Shown here one piece after another: positions 53,818 through 60,944 of a stretch of 64,000 bases of DNA. A program made the position numbers and the translations under genes. The stretch's first letter is position 1. The number at the start of each line of letters is the position of its first letter. The DNA is taken from positions 83,574 through 147,573 of the forward strand of contig NZ_ML123049.1 of NCBI RefSeq assembly GCF_003846175.1. The letters are read 5' to 3'. The notes beneath the pieces were generated by a model, which saw only the letters and a list, made by a program, of their open reading frames with translations, was not told the origin of the DNA and did not search any database. This DNA is from Streptomyces sp. ADI95-17 (GTDB lineage Bacteria > Actinomycetota > Actinomycetes > Streptomycetales > Streptomycetaceae).

Positions 53818-53840
53818 AGCCTGCCGGCCGGCCCGGCACA

Positions 53841-53886
53841 CGCGAAGGGCCCCCGACGCCGGTGACGGCATCGGGGGCCCTTCGCG
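53841..53886. terminator. Bidirectional terminator after the inositol monophosphatase gene
   Basis: CGCGAAGGGCCCCCGA (53841-53856) and TCGGGGGCCCTTCGCG (53871-53886) are perfectly complementary 16-nt arms around a 14-nt loop, placed between convergent genes. Confidence 0.92.
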
Positions 53887-53895
53887 CCGATGTGC

Positions 53896-54069
53896 TCAGA
53901 CGCTGGTGGCGCCGATCTCGACGCCGTGCTCGGCGGCGAGGCGGTGAAGGTCGTCCAGCTCGCTCTGCTCGACATCCGCGAGGAAGTCGTCGCCGGTCTC
54001 CCGAGCTCTCGTGAGGTCGTACTCGGTGGTCTTGATCCGCTGCAGCAGACCTGCGGTGAAAGCGTCCAT
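53896..54069 (-). CDS. Small conserved Streptomyces protein, 57 residues
   Basis: A short acidic, helical protein starting MDAFTAGLLQRIKTTEYDLTRARE and ending HGVEIGATSV. No domain is recognised. The ATG at 54069 has GAGGGGG upstream; longer frames to 54192 lack this and have Arg/Pro-rich shadow-like composition. Its conserved place beside cutRS is from memory of other streptomycetes. The high content of Asp/Glu and helix formers suggests a small binding protein. Confidence 0.65.
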   Translation of the reverse strand: MDAFTAGLLQRIKTTEYDLTRARETGDDFLADVEQSELDDLHRLAAEHGVEIGATSV

Positions 54070-54451
54070 AATGCGCCCCCTCATCGTGGGTCGGTGGCAC
54101 GGGGGTGTGCCCGGGGTTTCCCTCCGCGCGGAGGCGGTAGGGCGGGTGATCACGCGCTCTCCGGGGACGGAGTGGCCTGTGGCACGCCACATTCAAGGCG
54201 TGATCTCGGGTGTGAATGCGTCCTCCCCGGGCCTGGACCCGGGGAAACCTCAACTGGCCCGAAAATCCGGTGAATTCCACCGGGCCCCAGGTCGCGGCGC
54301 GTCGTCTTACCGCCGGTTTATGCGCGTTGCGGGCAGGATGGAGCCGCACAGACCTGTGCCGACGGGTGTCCGGATCACGGACCGTGGGCACTTTGGGACG
54401 TTCTGAAGTTTCCACGTAGTTTTCTGTAGGTTTCTAAGGAAGGACAGCGCC
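54070..54451. other. Divergent region upstream of cutR
   Basis: This 382-nt region separates the 57-residue gene from cutR. It holds an 11-bp tandem repeat block directly before cutR (separate entry) and overlapping hairpins around 54254-54290, where CCGGTG-AATTC-CACCGG competes with CTGGCCCG/CGGGCCCCAG. No other gene is seen. Confidence 0.5.
54397..54440 (+). promoter_or_regulatory. 11-bp direct repeats before cutR (candidate OmpR-family operator)
   Basis: GTTTCCACGTA (54408-54418), GTTTTCTGTAG (54419-54429) and GTTTCTAAGGA (54430-54440) repeat with an exact 11-bp period, and GACGTTCTGAA (54397-54407) may be a fourth degenerate copy. OmpR/PhoB-type regulators such as CutR typically bind such direct repeats. 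The last copy runs into the ribosome binding site, so occupancy would repress cutRS. Confidence 0.55.
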
Positions 54452-55105
54452 GTGCGCGTACTCGTCGTGGAGGACGAGCAGCTGCTCGCCGATGCGGTGG
54501 CCACCGGATTGCGCCGGGAGGCCATGGCCGTCGATGTCGTGTACGACGGCGCGGCGGCCCTGGAGCGCATCGAGGTCAACGACTACGACGTCGTGGTGCT
54601 CGACCGGGACCTCCCCCTGGTCCACGGCGACGACGTCTGCCGGCGGATCGTCGAGCTGGGCATGCCCACCAGGGTGCTGATGCTCACCGCGTCCGGCGAC
54701 GTCAGCGACCGCGTCGAGGGCCTGGAGCTGGGCGCCGACGACTATCTGCCCAAGCCCTTCGCCTTCAGCGAGCTGACCGCACGGGTGCGGGCGCTCGGCC
54801 GGCGCACCACGGTGGCCCTGCCGCCCGTCCTGGAGCGGGCCGGGATCAAGCTCGACCCCAACCGGCGCGAGGTCTTCCGGGGCGAGACGGAGGTCCAGCT
54901 CGCGCCGAAGGAGTTCGCCGTGCTGGAGGTCCTGATGCGCAGCGAGGGCGCGGTCGTCTCGGCCGAGCAGCTGCTGGAGAAGGCCTGGGACGAGAACACC
55001 GACCCGTTCACCAATGTCGTCCGGGTGACCGTCATGACGCTGCGCCGGAAACTCGGCGAGCCGCCGGTCATCGTCACCGTGCCCGGTTCCGGTTACCGGA
55101 TCTGA
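54452..55105 (+). CDS. cutR: Response regulator CutR (OmpR family)
   Basis: A 217-residue regulator with a receiver domain (EDE near residues 7-9, phosphorylation site Asp51 in VVVLDRDLP, Lys in LPKPFAFSE) and an OmpR-type winged helix (APKEFAVLEVLM, then TNVVRVTVMTLRRKLG). CutRS was first described in S. lividans, where mutations raised actinorhodin production; later work links it to secreted-protein quality control. The GTG at 54452 has GGAAGGA upstream. cutS begins 5 nt after its stop. Confidence 0.94.
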   Translation: MRVLVVEDEQLLADAVATGLRREAMAVDVVYDGAAALERIEVNDYDVVVLDRDLPLVHGDDVCRRIVELGMPTRVLMLTASGDVSDRVEGLELGADDYLPKPFAFSELTARVRALGRRTTVALPPVLERAGIKLDPNRREVFRGETEVQLAPKEFAVLEVLMRSEGAVVSAEQLLEKAWDENTDPFTNVVRVTVMTLRRKLGEPPVIVTVPGSGYRI

Positions 55106-55110
55106 CGGCC

Positions 55111-56340
55111 GTGCCCACCGCCCCCGCGCCGCCGACGGCGCCTCCGAAGCCCACCTGGGAGCCCAAACAGCAGGAGCCCCCCTACTGGCTGCGCCCGACC
55201 ATCCGGATACGGCTCACGCTGCTCTACGGCGGCATGTTCCTGATCGCCGGCATCCTGCTGCTGTCGATCATCTACATGCTGGCGGCGCAGGCCCTGCACG
55301 TGGGCAGCGAGCTGCCGTTCAAGATCGTCAACGGGCAGGTCACCAGCGATGTCTGCAACCTGCCCGAGAAGGCGTCGCCGGAGTCCTTCAACGCGGCGAT
55401 GAACTCCTGCGTCAACCACCAGCGGCAGCAGGCGCTCGACACGCTCCTCAACCGCTCGCTGCTGGCCCTGGTGGGGCTGAGCGTCATCGCCTTCGCCTTC
55501 GGTTACGCGATGGCCGGACGCGTGCTCTCGCCGCTGGGCCGGATCACCCGCACCGCCCGCAGAGTGGCCGGAACCGACCTGTCCCGCCGGATCGAGCTGG
55601 ACGGCCCCGACGACGAGCTGAAGGAGCTCGCCGACACCTTCGACGAGATGCTCGACCGCCTGGAGCGGGCCTTCACCGCCCAGCAGCGGTTCGTCGGCAA
55701 CGCGTCGCACGAGCTGCGCACCCCGCTCGCGATCAACCGCACGCTCCTGGAGGTCCACCTGTCCGACCCCCAGGCCCCGCCGGAGCTGAAACAGCTCGGC
55801 AAGACCCTGCTGGCCACCAACGAGCGCAGTGAGCAGCTGGTCGAGGGCCTGCTGCTGCTGGCCCGCAGCGACAACCAGATCGTCGAGCGCAAGCCGGTCG
55901 ACCTGGAGGAGGTGGCCTCGCGTGCGATCGACCAGACGCGTGGCGAGGCCGAGGAGCGCGGCGTGGAGATCCGCGGCGAGCGGGCCCCCGCCGTCGTCCA
56001 GGGCAACGGGGTCCTGCTGGAGCGGATCGCGCTGAACCTCGTACAGAACGCCGTGCGCTACAACGTCCCCGAGGGGGGCTGGGTGGAGGTCACCACCGAG
56101 CTCCAGGGCGGCCAGGCCCTGCTGGTCGTCTCGAACACCGGCCCCGTGGTGCCGGCGTACGAGATCGACAACCTCTTCGAGCCCTTCAGGCGGCTGCGTA
56201 CGGAGCGAACGGGCAGCGACAAGGGGGTCGGGCTCGGCCTGTCGATCGCGCGCTCCGTGGCGCGCGCTCACGGCGGCCGTATCATCGCGGAGCCCCGTGA
56301 AGGCGGTGGTCTTGTGATGCGCGTCTCATTGCCCGTCTGA
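55111..56340 (+). CDS. cutS: Sensor histidine kinase CutS
   Basis: A 409-residue kinase with a Pro-rich N terminus, TM1 at about 31-58, a short extracellular sensor of about 55 residues, TM2 at about 115-135, a HAMP-like linker, the phosphoacceptor His200 (GNASHELRTPLA) and an ATPase domain (NLVQNAVRYN, then GVGLGLSIA). The sensor domain carries exactly two cysteines, Cys82 and Cys100, well placed for a reversible disulfide that could report on extracellular redox or disulfide bond formation. The GTG at 55111 follows cutR by 5 nt. Confidence 0.94.
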   Translation: MPTAPAPPTAPPKPTWEPKQQEPPYWLRPTIRIRLTLLYGGMFLIAGILLLSIIYMLAAQALHVGSELPFKIVNGQVTSDVCNLPEKASPESFNAAMNSCVNHQRQQALDTLLNRSLLALVGLSVIAFAFGYAMAGRVLSPLGRITRTARRVAGTDLSRRIELDGPDDELKELADTFDEMLDRLERAFTAQQRFVGNASHELRTPLAINRTLLEVHLSDPQAPPELKQLGKTLLATNERSEQLVEGLLLLARSDNQIVERKPVDLEEVASRAIDQTRGEAEERGVEIRGERAPAVVQGNGVLLERIALNLVQNAVRYNVPEGGWVEVTTELQGGQALLVVSNTGPVVPAYEIDNLFEPFRRLRTERTGSDKGVGLGLSIARSVARAHGGRIIAEPREGGGLVMRVSLPV

Positions 56341-56423
56341 GAGGCCGGACCGAGCGAGCCGGGCACGAATTAATTTGTTCGCTTTGAGCGGAATTTTCGG
56401 GACCTGCGCCCGGATCGTCCGTG

Positions 56424-56437
56424 TGTGATCGATCACA
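56424..56437. promoter_or_regulatory. Perfect 14-bp palindrome TGTGATC-GATCACA downstream of cutS
   Basis: TGTGATCGATCACA is a perfect palindrome with half-sites like those of CRP/FNR-family regulators, but with a 4-nt core (TGTGA-N4-TCACA) instead of the 6 nt of E. coli CRP. It lies 84 nt after cutS and 308 nt before the DUF4193 gene. Function is unknown. Confidence 0.45.
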
Positions 56438-56484
56438 GGAGCGAATTTCCTGCTGTCAACGCTCCGTGATCAGGGACTCCACCG

Positions 56485-56510
56485 GAAAACCCGCAAAAGT
56501 CGGGGTTTTC
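56485..56510 (+). terminator. Candidate cutS terminator
   Basis: GAAAACCC (56485-56492) and GGGTTTTC (56503-56510) pair perfectly around a 10-nt loop; the 3' arm ends in TTTT. It is 145 nt after the cutS stop, so it may instead belong to a leader of the next gene. Confidence 0.5.
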
Positions 56511-56537
56511 GGGGCCCGATATCACGGGAAGTACACG

Positions 56538-56592
56538 GGGTGGCGCCCGTGAAGGGCGACACCGGGACCGTGTACGGTCCCCATCGCCACCC
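56538..56592 (+). ncRNA. Predicted three-way-junction RNA element upstream of the DUF4193 gene
   Basis: GGGTGGCG (56538-56545) pairs with CGCCACCC (56585-56592), enclosing CCC-GTGAA-GGG (56546-56556) and GGGACCG-TGTA-CGGTCCC (56564-56581). The nested pairing is complete by eye. It lies about 150 nt before the DUF4193 start. It could be a riboregulator, an attenuator or part of a terminator; no known riboswitch class is recognised. Confidence 0.4.
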
Positions 56593-56744
56593 AAGCCGGC
56601 CACTCCCGAGCGGCCCTTTTGGGTGTCGATTGAGTAACAGACCTTGATGTGAGGCAAAATCTCCGCCTCGGGTCGGGCACAAGTCCGGCCTCTCACGCGT
56701 TACGTGCGCTGAGACACCGCAGACACCCAGAGGGGGAGAGCGAC

Positions 56745-57041
56745 ATGGCAACGGATTACGACACCCCACGCAAGACCGATGACGACGTCGACCAGGACAG
56801 CCTCGAAGAACTCAAGGCTCGCCGGAGCGACAAGACGGCGTCCGCCGTCGACGTCGACGAATTCGACGCGGCCGAAGGACTGGAGCTGCCCGGCGCAGAC
56901 CTGTCCAACGAAGAGCTGGCCGTCAGGGTCCTGCCCAAGCAGGCCGACGAGTTCACGTGCATGAGCTGTTTCCTCGTGCACCACAGGAGCCAGCTGGCAC
57001 GCGAGAAGAACGGCCAGCCGATCTGCCGCGACTGCGACTAG
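56745..57041 (+). CDS. DUF4193 family zinc-finger protein
   Basis: A 98-residue acidic protein conserved across actinobacteria. The N-terminal two thirds are rich in Asp and Glu; the C terminus has CMSC and CRDC, a two-CxxC zinc ribbon in a segment with FLVHHRSQLA. No function is established to my knowledge; the features suggest binding to a basic partner such as RNA polymerase or a ribosomal component (inference). The ATG at 56745 has a very strong GGGGGAGAG ribosome binding site, suggesting high expression. Confidence 0.9.
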   Translation: MATDYDTPRKTDDDVDQDSLEELKARRSDKTASAVDVDEFDAAEGLELPGADLSNEELAVRVLPKQADEFTCMSCFLVHHRSQLAREKNGQPICRDCD

Positions 57042-57053
57042 GTCGCACCGACC

Positions 57054-58010
57054 GTGGCAGGCGACACACCGTTCCGGAAGCGGCGCTTGCGGCGCAAGAG
57101 GTCGTCGGAGGCGTATCAGGGCGGCACAGGCCCGGCAGAAGGCGTGACAGCGCCTGCCGAGCGGTCCGCCCTGCCACCCTCCCCGGGCGAGCGGGACGAC
57201 GAGCGGGGCCGGCCGGCCTCGCTCGAAGAAGTGATCGCGGCGATCGAGGAAGTCGACGCGGCCTATGGGGCCGGACAGGTCGACAGGACGGAGCCCGTGA
57301 CCGGGGCAGGCCGTCTGAGTTCAGTGAAACGGGGCGTACGCAAGGGCGGGGAGAGCGCCAGGGCGGCGATCGGTCATATCGCCGACCTGATCATCGAGAA
57401 CGCTCCCCGCGTCCCTGTGCGCGATCTCGCCACCCTGCGCAAGCAGTTCCCCGGGCTCGGCCCGGAGGAGCTCGCCGACAAGCTCATCGCAGGCGCGAGC
57501 AAGGGCACCGCCACCGTCGGCGCCGGAATCGGCGCGGCGGCGATGCTGCCCGTACCGCCCGCCATGCTCGCCGAGCTGGCGGCGGAGATCACCGGTGTGG
57601 CCGCGATCGAGATGAAGCTCGTCGCCGAGCTGCACGAGGTCTACGGACTGCGCCCGCCGGGCGGGCTCGGCCAGCGTTCCACCGCCTACCTCACGTCCTG
57701 GACGGAGGAGCGGGGAATCGACGTCGCCCACCCCACGACGCTCAACGCCGCGCTGGGCGGCCAGATGAAGCGCGAGCTGCGCCAGCAGATCATGAAGCGC
57801 ATGGTGCGCGATGTGCCGAACCTGATCCCGTTCATGATCGGCGCCGCCGTCGGCGCGATGATGAACCGGCGCGACACCAGAAAGGTCGCCGAACGGGTCA
57901 GGAAGGACCTGCGCAAACGCCAGATCCCCTGGGACCGGCTCCCCGAGCTGCCGCCGCTGGAGCGGCAGGTGGGCCCGAACAGGGCCGTACCGGGCGAGCT
58001 GGAACCCTAG
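57054..58010 (+). CDS. Conserved actinobacterial protein, EcsC-like segment
   Basis: A 318-residue protein without a confident family. After a basic N terminus (RKRRLRRKR) and a Pro/Glu-rich stretch, residues 135-210 form a Gly/Ala-rich amphipathic region (GAGIGAAAMLPVPPAMLAEL, then AEITGVAAIEMKLVAELHEVYG) that recalls EcsC-type membrane-associated proteins. A second hydrophobic segment (LIPFMIGAAVGAMMNRR) lies near residue 265. It may sit on the membrane surface. The GTG at 57054 is 12 nt after the DUF4193 stop, so they are likely co-transcribed. Confidence 0.65.
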   Translation: MAGDTPFRKRRLRRKRSSEAYQGGTGPAEGVTAPAERSALPPSPGERDDERGRPASLEEVIAAIEEVDAAYGAGQVDRTEPVTGAGRLSSVKRGVRKGGESARAAIGHIADLIIENAPRVPVRDLATLRKQFPGLGPEELADKLIAGASKGTATVGAGIGAAAMLPVPPAMLAELAAEITGVAAIEMKLVAELHEVYGLRPPGGLGQRSTAYLTSWTEERGIDVAHPTTLNAALGGQMKRELRQQIMKRMVRDVPNLIPFMIGAAVGAMMNRRDTRKVAERVRKDLRKRQIPWDRLPELPPLERQVGPNRAVPGELEP

Positions 58011-58093
58011 CCGGAGCTCCAGGGCCTATGACTCCAGGGCCTGTGAACCGCCCTGACGGCCCGCGAAGGGGCTGCGGCCGTCCCCGGCTCAGA

Positions 58094-58549
58094 TCAGGCG
58101 CGTACGGCCGTGAGGGCCGCCACCAGGGCCTGCGGCTCGCGGGTCGAGAGATAGACGTACGGGGTCGGGTCCTGCGGGTCGGTGACCTCCACCCGGACCG
58201 CTGTCGGAATGTAGCTGCGCAGCAGCATGAACGCCCGGGTGTCCGCCTTGTACGAGCGCCACGCGCGCGCCTCCTCCCCGTCCAGCACCTCGGCCTCGCC
58301 GAGCGCCGTCACGGGGATCCGCGCGTCACCGGCGACCAGGGCGCCCGCTACGACCCGGATCCTGGCCGAGCCGTAGGAGCTCACCGCGACCGCCGACAGG
58401 GCCGTGCCGCCCACCAGACCGGCCAGCAGCGGCAGGGTGCCGAGCGGCAGCAGCATCAGCGCGCAGGCGATGCCGACCAGGAAGGCGATGAGCCACCACG
58501 AACGGGGTGCGGTCAGTCGTTCGTCGAAAGGCGGGGTGGAAGGCTGCAT
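58094..58549 (-). CDS. DUF3093 family membrane protein
   Basis: A 151-residue protein with two adjacent membrane helices in the first third (WWLIAFLVGIACALMLLPLG and LPLLAGLVGGTALSAVAV) followed by a cytosolic beta-rich domain (AWRSYKADTRAFMLLRSYIPTAVRVEV), the DUF3093 layout of actinobacteria. No function is established. The ATG at 58549 lies 58 nt from the divergent thioesterase gene start, so the two share a short promoter region. Confidence 0.85.
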   Translation of the reverse strand: MQPSTPPFDERLTAPRSWWLIAFLVGIACALMLLPLGTLPLLAGLVGGTALSAVAVSSYGSARIRVVAGALVAGDARIPVTALGEAEVLDGEEARAWRSYKADTRAFMLLRSYIPTAVRVEVTDPQDPTPYVYLSTREPQALVAALTAVRA

Positions 58550-58593
58550 GAACCCAAGCTTGGCACGGCGCGACCCGCGGGTAGCCGCGCGGG

Positions 58594-58599
58594 TAAGGT
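58594..58599 (+). promoter_or_regulatory. -10 box before the thioesterase gene
   Basis: TAAGGT ends 8 nt before the GTG at 58608; no ribosome binding site is seen, so the transcript is probably leaderless or has one or two leader bases. Confidence 0.45.
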
Positions 58600-58607
58600 C
58601 TGCGCCT

Positions 58608-59192
58608 GTGAGTGGAACATCTGAGGCTCTGAAGCCCCCGGCCGACGCGGTGGAACCGGTCCGGCACCCCGAAGCCCCGGCCCCCGGAGAACTCCTCGGC
58701 GCGCACTACGAACACTGTTTCGGCTGCGGCGAAGGACAGCGCCACGGGCTGCACCTCCAGGCGCGGGCCGGCGACGGTCTCAGCGTCACCGCCGAGTTCA
58801 CCGTGCAGGCCGCCCATCAGGGCGCCCCGGGGCTCGCGCACGGCGGCATCCTGACCACGGCGCTGGACGAGACGCTCGGCTCGCTGAACTGGCTCCTGCG
58901 GGTGATCGCCGTGACCGGACGGCTGGAGACCGACTTCGTGCGCCCGGTGCCGGTGGACACCGTGCTGCACCTCGACGCCGAGATCACCGCGGTGCACGGC
59001 CGGAAGATCTACTCCCGGGCGACCGGCCGGATCGGCGGCCCGGACGGGCCCGTGGCGGTCCGGGCCGAAGCCCTCTTCATCGAGGTCAAGGTCGACCACT
59101 TCATCGAGAACGGCCGTCCGGCCGAGATCGAGGCGGCGATGGCCGATCCGGACCAGGTCAGGCGTGCCCGTGCCTTCGAGGTGAACCCCTGA
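58608..59192 (+). CDS. PaaI-family hotdog thioesterase
   Basis: A 194-residue hotdog-fold protein. The signature HYEHCFGCGEGQRHGLHLQ is followed by the active-site helix region AHGGILTTALDETLGSLNW, with Asp and Glu of the PaaI/YbgC type; such enzymes hydrolyse acyl-CoA thioesters. The CFGC pair near the N terminus is typical of this subfamily. The GTG at 58608 has no ribosome binding site and fits leaderless translation. Its stop overlaps the dut start by one base, so the two are translationally coupled, although a functional link between acyl-CoA hydrolysis and dUTP removal is not obvious. Confidence 0.87.
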   Translation: MSGTSEALKPPADAVEPVRHPEAPAPGELLGAHYEHCFGCGEGQRHGLHLQARAGDGLSVTAEFTVQAAHQGAPGLAHGGILTTALDETLGSLNWLLRVIAVTGRLETDFVRPVPVDTVLHLDAEITAVHGRKIYSRATGRIGGPDGPVAVRAEALFIEVKVDHFIENGRPAEIEAAMADPDQVRRARAFEVNP

Positions 59193-59725
59193 TGCGCCGG
59201 CCCGTGGACGTACTCATCCGCCGGGTCGACCCGGACGTGCCGATTCCGGCCTATGGGCACCCGGGCGACGCCGGGGCGGACCTGGTGACCACCGAGGCCG
59301 TCGAACTCGCCCCCGGCGAGCGGGCGGTGCTGCCCACCGGGGTTTCGATCGCGCTGCCCGACGGGTACGCCGCGTTCGTGCACCCGCGCTCCGGCCTCGC
59401 CGCACGCTGTGGGGTCGCCCTGGTGAATGCCCCGGGGACGGTTGATGCCGGGTACCGTGGAGAGATCAAGGTGATCGTCATCAACCTCGACCCGCGAGAG
59501 CCGGTGCGGTTCGAGCGGTTCGACCGGATTGCCCAACTGGTCGTCCAGCAGGTCGAGAAGGTGCGCTTCCACGAGGTGGCTCAGCTGCCGGGCTCGGCCC
59601 GCGGCGAGGGAGGCTTCGGATCCACCGGAGGGCATGCCTCCGGTGATGTCGATGGCGTCAGGGGCGGGAACACCCAGGGCGGTAACAGCTACGCTTCGGT
59701 CGTACCCGACCGGGAAGGACAGTGA
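59192..59725 (+). CDS. dut: Deoxyuridine 5'-triphosphate nucleotidohydrolase
   Basis: Trimeric dUTPase that hydrolyses dUTP to dUMP, preventing uracil incorporation and feeding thymidylate synthesis. The five family motifs are visible: AGADLVT, PRSGLA, GTVDAGYRGEI, RIAQLVVQ and the C-terminal RGEGGFGSTG. The last 30 residues (GDVDGVRGGNTQGGNSY onward) extend beyond the catalytic tail and are Gly-rich. The ATG at 59192 uses the last base of the upstream stop codon. The DUF3710 gene starts one base after its stop. Confidence 0.95.
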   Translation: MRRPVDVLIRRVDPDVPIPAYGHPGDAGADLVTTEAVELAPGERAVLPTGVSIALPDGYAAFVHPRSGLAARCGVALVNAPGTVDAGYRGEIKVIVINLDPREPVRFERFDRIAQLVVQQVEKVRFHEVAQLPGSARGEGGFGSTGGHASGDVDGVRGGNTQGGNSYASVVPDREGQ

Positions 59726-59726
59726 C

Positions 59727-60500
59727 GTGTTCGGACGTCGCAAGAAGAGTGGTTCCGCCGAGGACGTGGCGGACGAAGCGCGCGAGGCCGAGCAGGTCGT
59801 CGACGAGCTCGATGACACCGACGGCGCCGACAGCGGCTCGCGTCGGGTGAACCTCCCGCCGGCACCGCGGCCGGACGGGCCGTGGGACGTCTCCGAGGTC
59901 TCCCAGCCCGGTGAGGGCCGGGTCGACCTGGGCGGCATCTTCGTGCCCGGCGTCGAGGGCATGGAGCTGCGCGTCGAGGTGGCCGGTGACGCGATCGTCG
60001 CCGCGACCGTGGTGCTGCGCGACAGCGCCGTCCAGCTCCAGGCCTTCGCAGCCCCCAAGAAGGAGGGCATCTGGGGCGAGGTCCGCGACGAGATCGCCTC
60101 CGGCATCACCCAGCAGGGCGGGATCATCGACGAGGTCGAGGGCCCGCTGGGCTGGGAGCTGCGTGCCCAGGTCCCCGTACAGCTCCCGGACGGGACGAAC
60201 GGCGTGCAGCTGGTGCGCTTCGTCGGCGTCGACGGGCCCCGCTGGTTCCTGCGCGGAGTGATCTCCGGCCAGGGCGCCGTGCAGCCGGAGGCCGCCGGGC
60301 TGCTGGAGACGATCTTCCGGGACACCGTGGTGGTCCGGGGCGAGGGCCCCATGGCGCCGCGCGACCCGATCGTTCTCAAGCTGCCCAACGATGCCCAGAT
60401 GGTCCCCGAAGGGGTCCAGCAGGAGAGCCAGGAGGGCTCGAAGTTCTCCGGTGGCATGGGCCAGCTCCAGCGCGGACCCGAGATCACCGAGGTGCGCTGA
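59727..60500 (+). CDS. DUF3710 family protein
   Basis: A 257-residue protein found beside dut in most actinobacteria. A charged N terminus (FGRRKKSG, then a run of Glu/Asp) precedes a beta-rich domain (LGGIFVPGVEGMELRVEVAGD) of about 170 residues that defines DUF3710; the C-terminal 35 residues are Gln/Gly-rich. No activity is established. The GTG at 59727 has GGAAGGA inside the end of dut, giving an operon with dut and the thioesterase gene. A strong hairpin follows. Confidence 0.9.
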   Translation: MFGRRKKSGSAEDVADEAREAEQVVDELDDTDGADSGSRRVNLPPAPRPDGPWDVSEVSQPGEGRVDLGGIFVPGVEGMELRVEVAGDAIVAATVVLRDSAVQLQAFAAPKKEGIWGEVRDEIASGITQQGGIIDEVEGPLGWELRAQVPVQLPDGTNGVQLVRFVGVDGPRWFLRGVISGQGAVQPEAAGLLETIFRDTVVVRGEGPMAPRDPIVLKLPNDAQMVPEGVQQESQEGSKFSGGMGQLQRGPEITEVR

Positions 60501-60530
60501 GCGGATCCGGGCAGCCGCCCGGCACAGCTT

Positions 60531-60578
60531 CGGCCGGTGGGCCGTATCCCCTTGCGAGGGGGTGCGGCCCACCGGCCG
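60531..60578 (+). terminator. Terminator after the dut operon
   Basis: CGGCCGGTGGGCCG (60531-60544) and CGGCCCACCGGCCG (60565-60578) pair perfectly, with an inner CCCC/GGGG extension, 30 nt after the DUF3710 stop. Confidence 0.92.
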
Positions 60579-60620
60579 TTTCCGCGTCCGGGGCGATTTC
60601 CGGACAGCGTGCGGAGGGTG

Positions 60621-60642
60621 CGCGTATGGGGCGCGTATGGGG
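60621..60642. repeat. 11-bp tandem repeat upstream of the kdp operon
   Basis: CGCGTATGGGG occurs at 60621-60631 and again at 60632-60642, identical and contiguous. One copy per helical turn is the typical arrangement for OmpR-family regulators; KdpE is the expected one here. It lies 125 nt before the first small gene of the operon. Confidence 0.5.
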
Positions 60643-60767
60643 CACGTCAGTGCGCCGTCAAGGGCTCGCCGTTCCCCGTAAGGAAGCCATCAACGCAGGC
60701 CAGAAGGGTCGAGGCGGGGGGTTTGCTCAAGAGGTCCGAGAATCCGTACCTCATCTAGGAGCACACG

Positions 60768-60851
60768 ATGGCCGATGTGGCCTTCGTCGTCACCACGATC
60801 GCGGTCTTCGCGCTGGTGGCTCTCGTCGCCAAGGGGGTGGCGAAGCTGTGA
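60768..60851 (+). CDS. 27-residue membrane micro-protein upstream of kdpF
   Basis: A short frame beginning ATG at 60768 with AGGAG 6 nt upstream encodes MADVAFVVTTIAVFALVALV and a short basic end. It is one hydrophobic helix with a charged C terminus, like KdpF itself, and overlaps the kdpF start by 4 nt (GTGA). It is too short for most gene callers. It could be an extra small subunit of the Kdp complex or a coupling peptide that sets the translation of kdpF; neither is established to my knowledge. Confidence 0.7.
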   Translation: MADVAFVVTTIAVFALVALVAKGVAKL

Positions 60852-60937
60852 CTGCCGAGAACATCGTCGGTCTGATAGTGGCCGTCGCCCTGCTGGGCTA
60901 CCTCGTCCTCGCCCTTCTGTACCCGGAGAGGTTCTGA
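60848..60937 (+). CDS. kdpF: KdpF, small subunit of the potassium-transporting ATPase
   Basis: A 29-residue single-helix peptide (TAENIVGLIVAVALLGYLVL, ending LLYPERF) matching the length and the typical P-E-R-F end of KdpF, which stabilises the KdpABC complex in the membrane. The GTG at 60848 overlaps the stop of the upstream micro-ORF by 4 nt; kdpA starts 7 nt after its stop. Confidence 0.9.
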   Translation: MTAENIVGLIVAVALLGYLVLALLYPERF

Positions 60938-60944
60938 GCGCGAT

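Noticed and set aside
58017..58046. 15-bp direct repeat CTCCAGGGCCTATGA / CTCCAGGGCCTGTGA after the EcsC-like gene
   Set aside because: Short, just downstream of a stop codon, no promoter context; likely a small local duplication without function.
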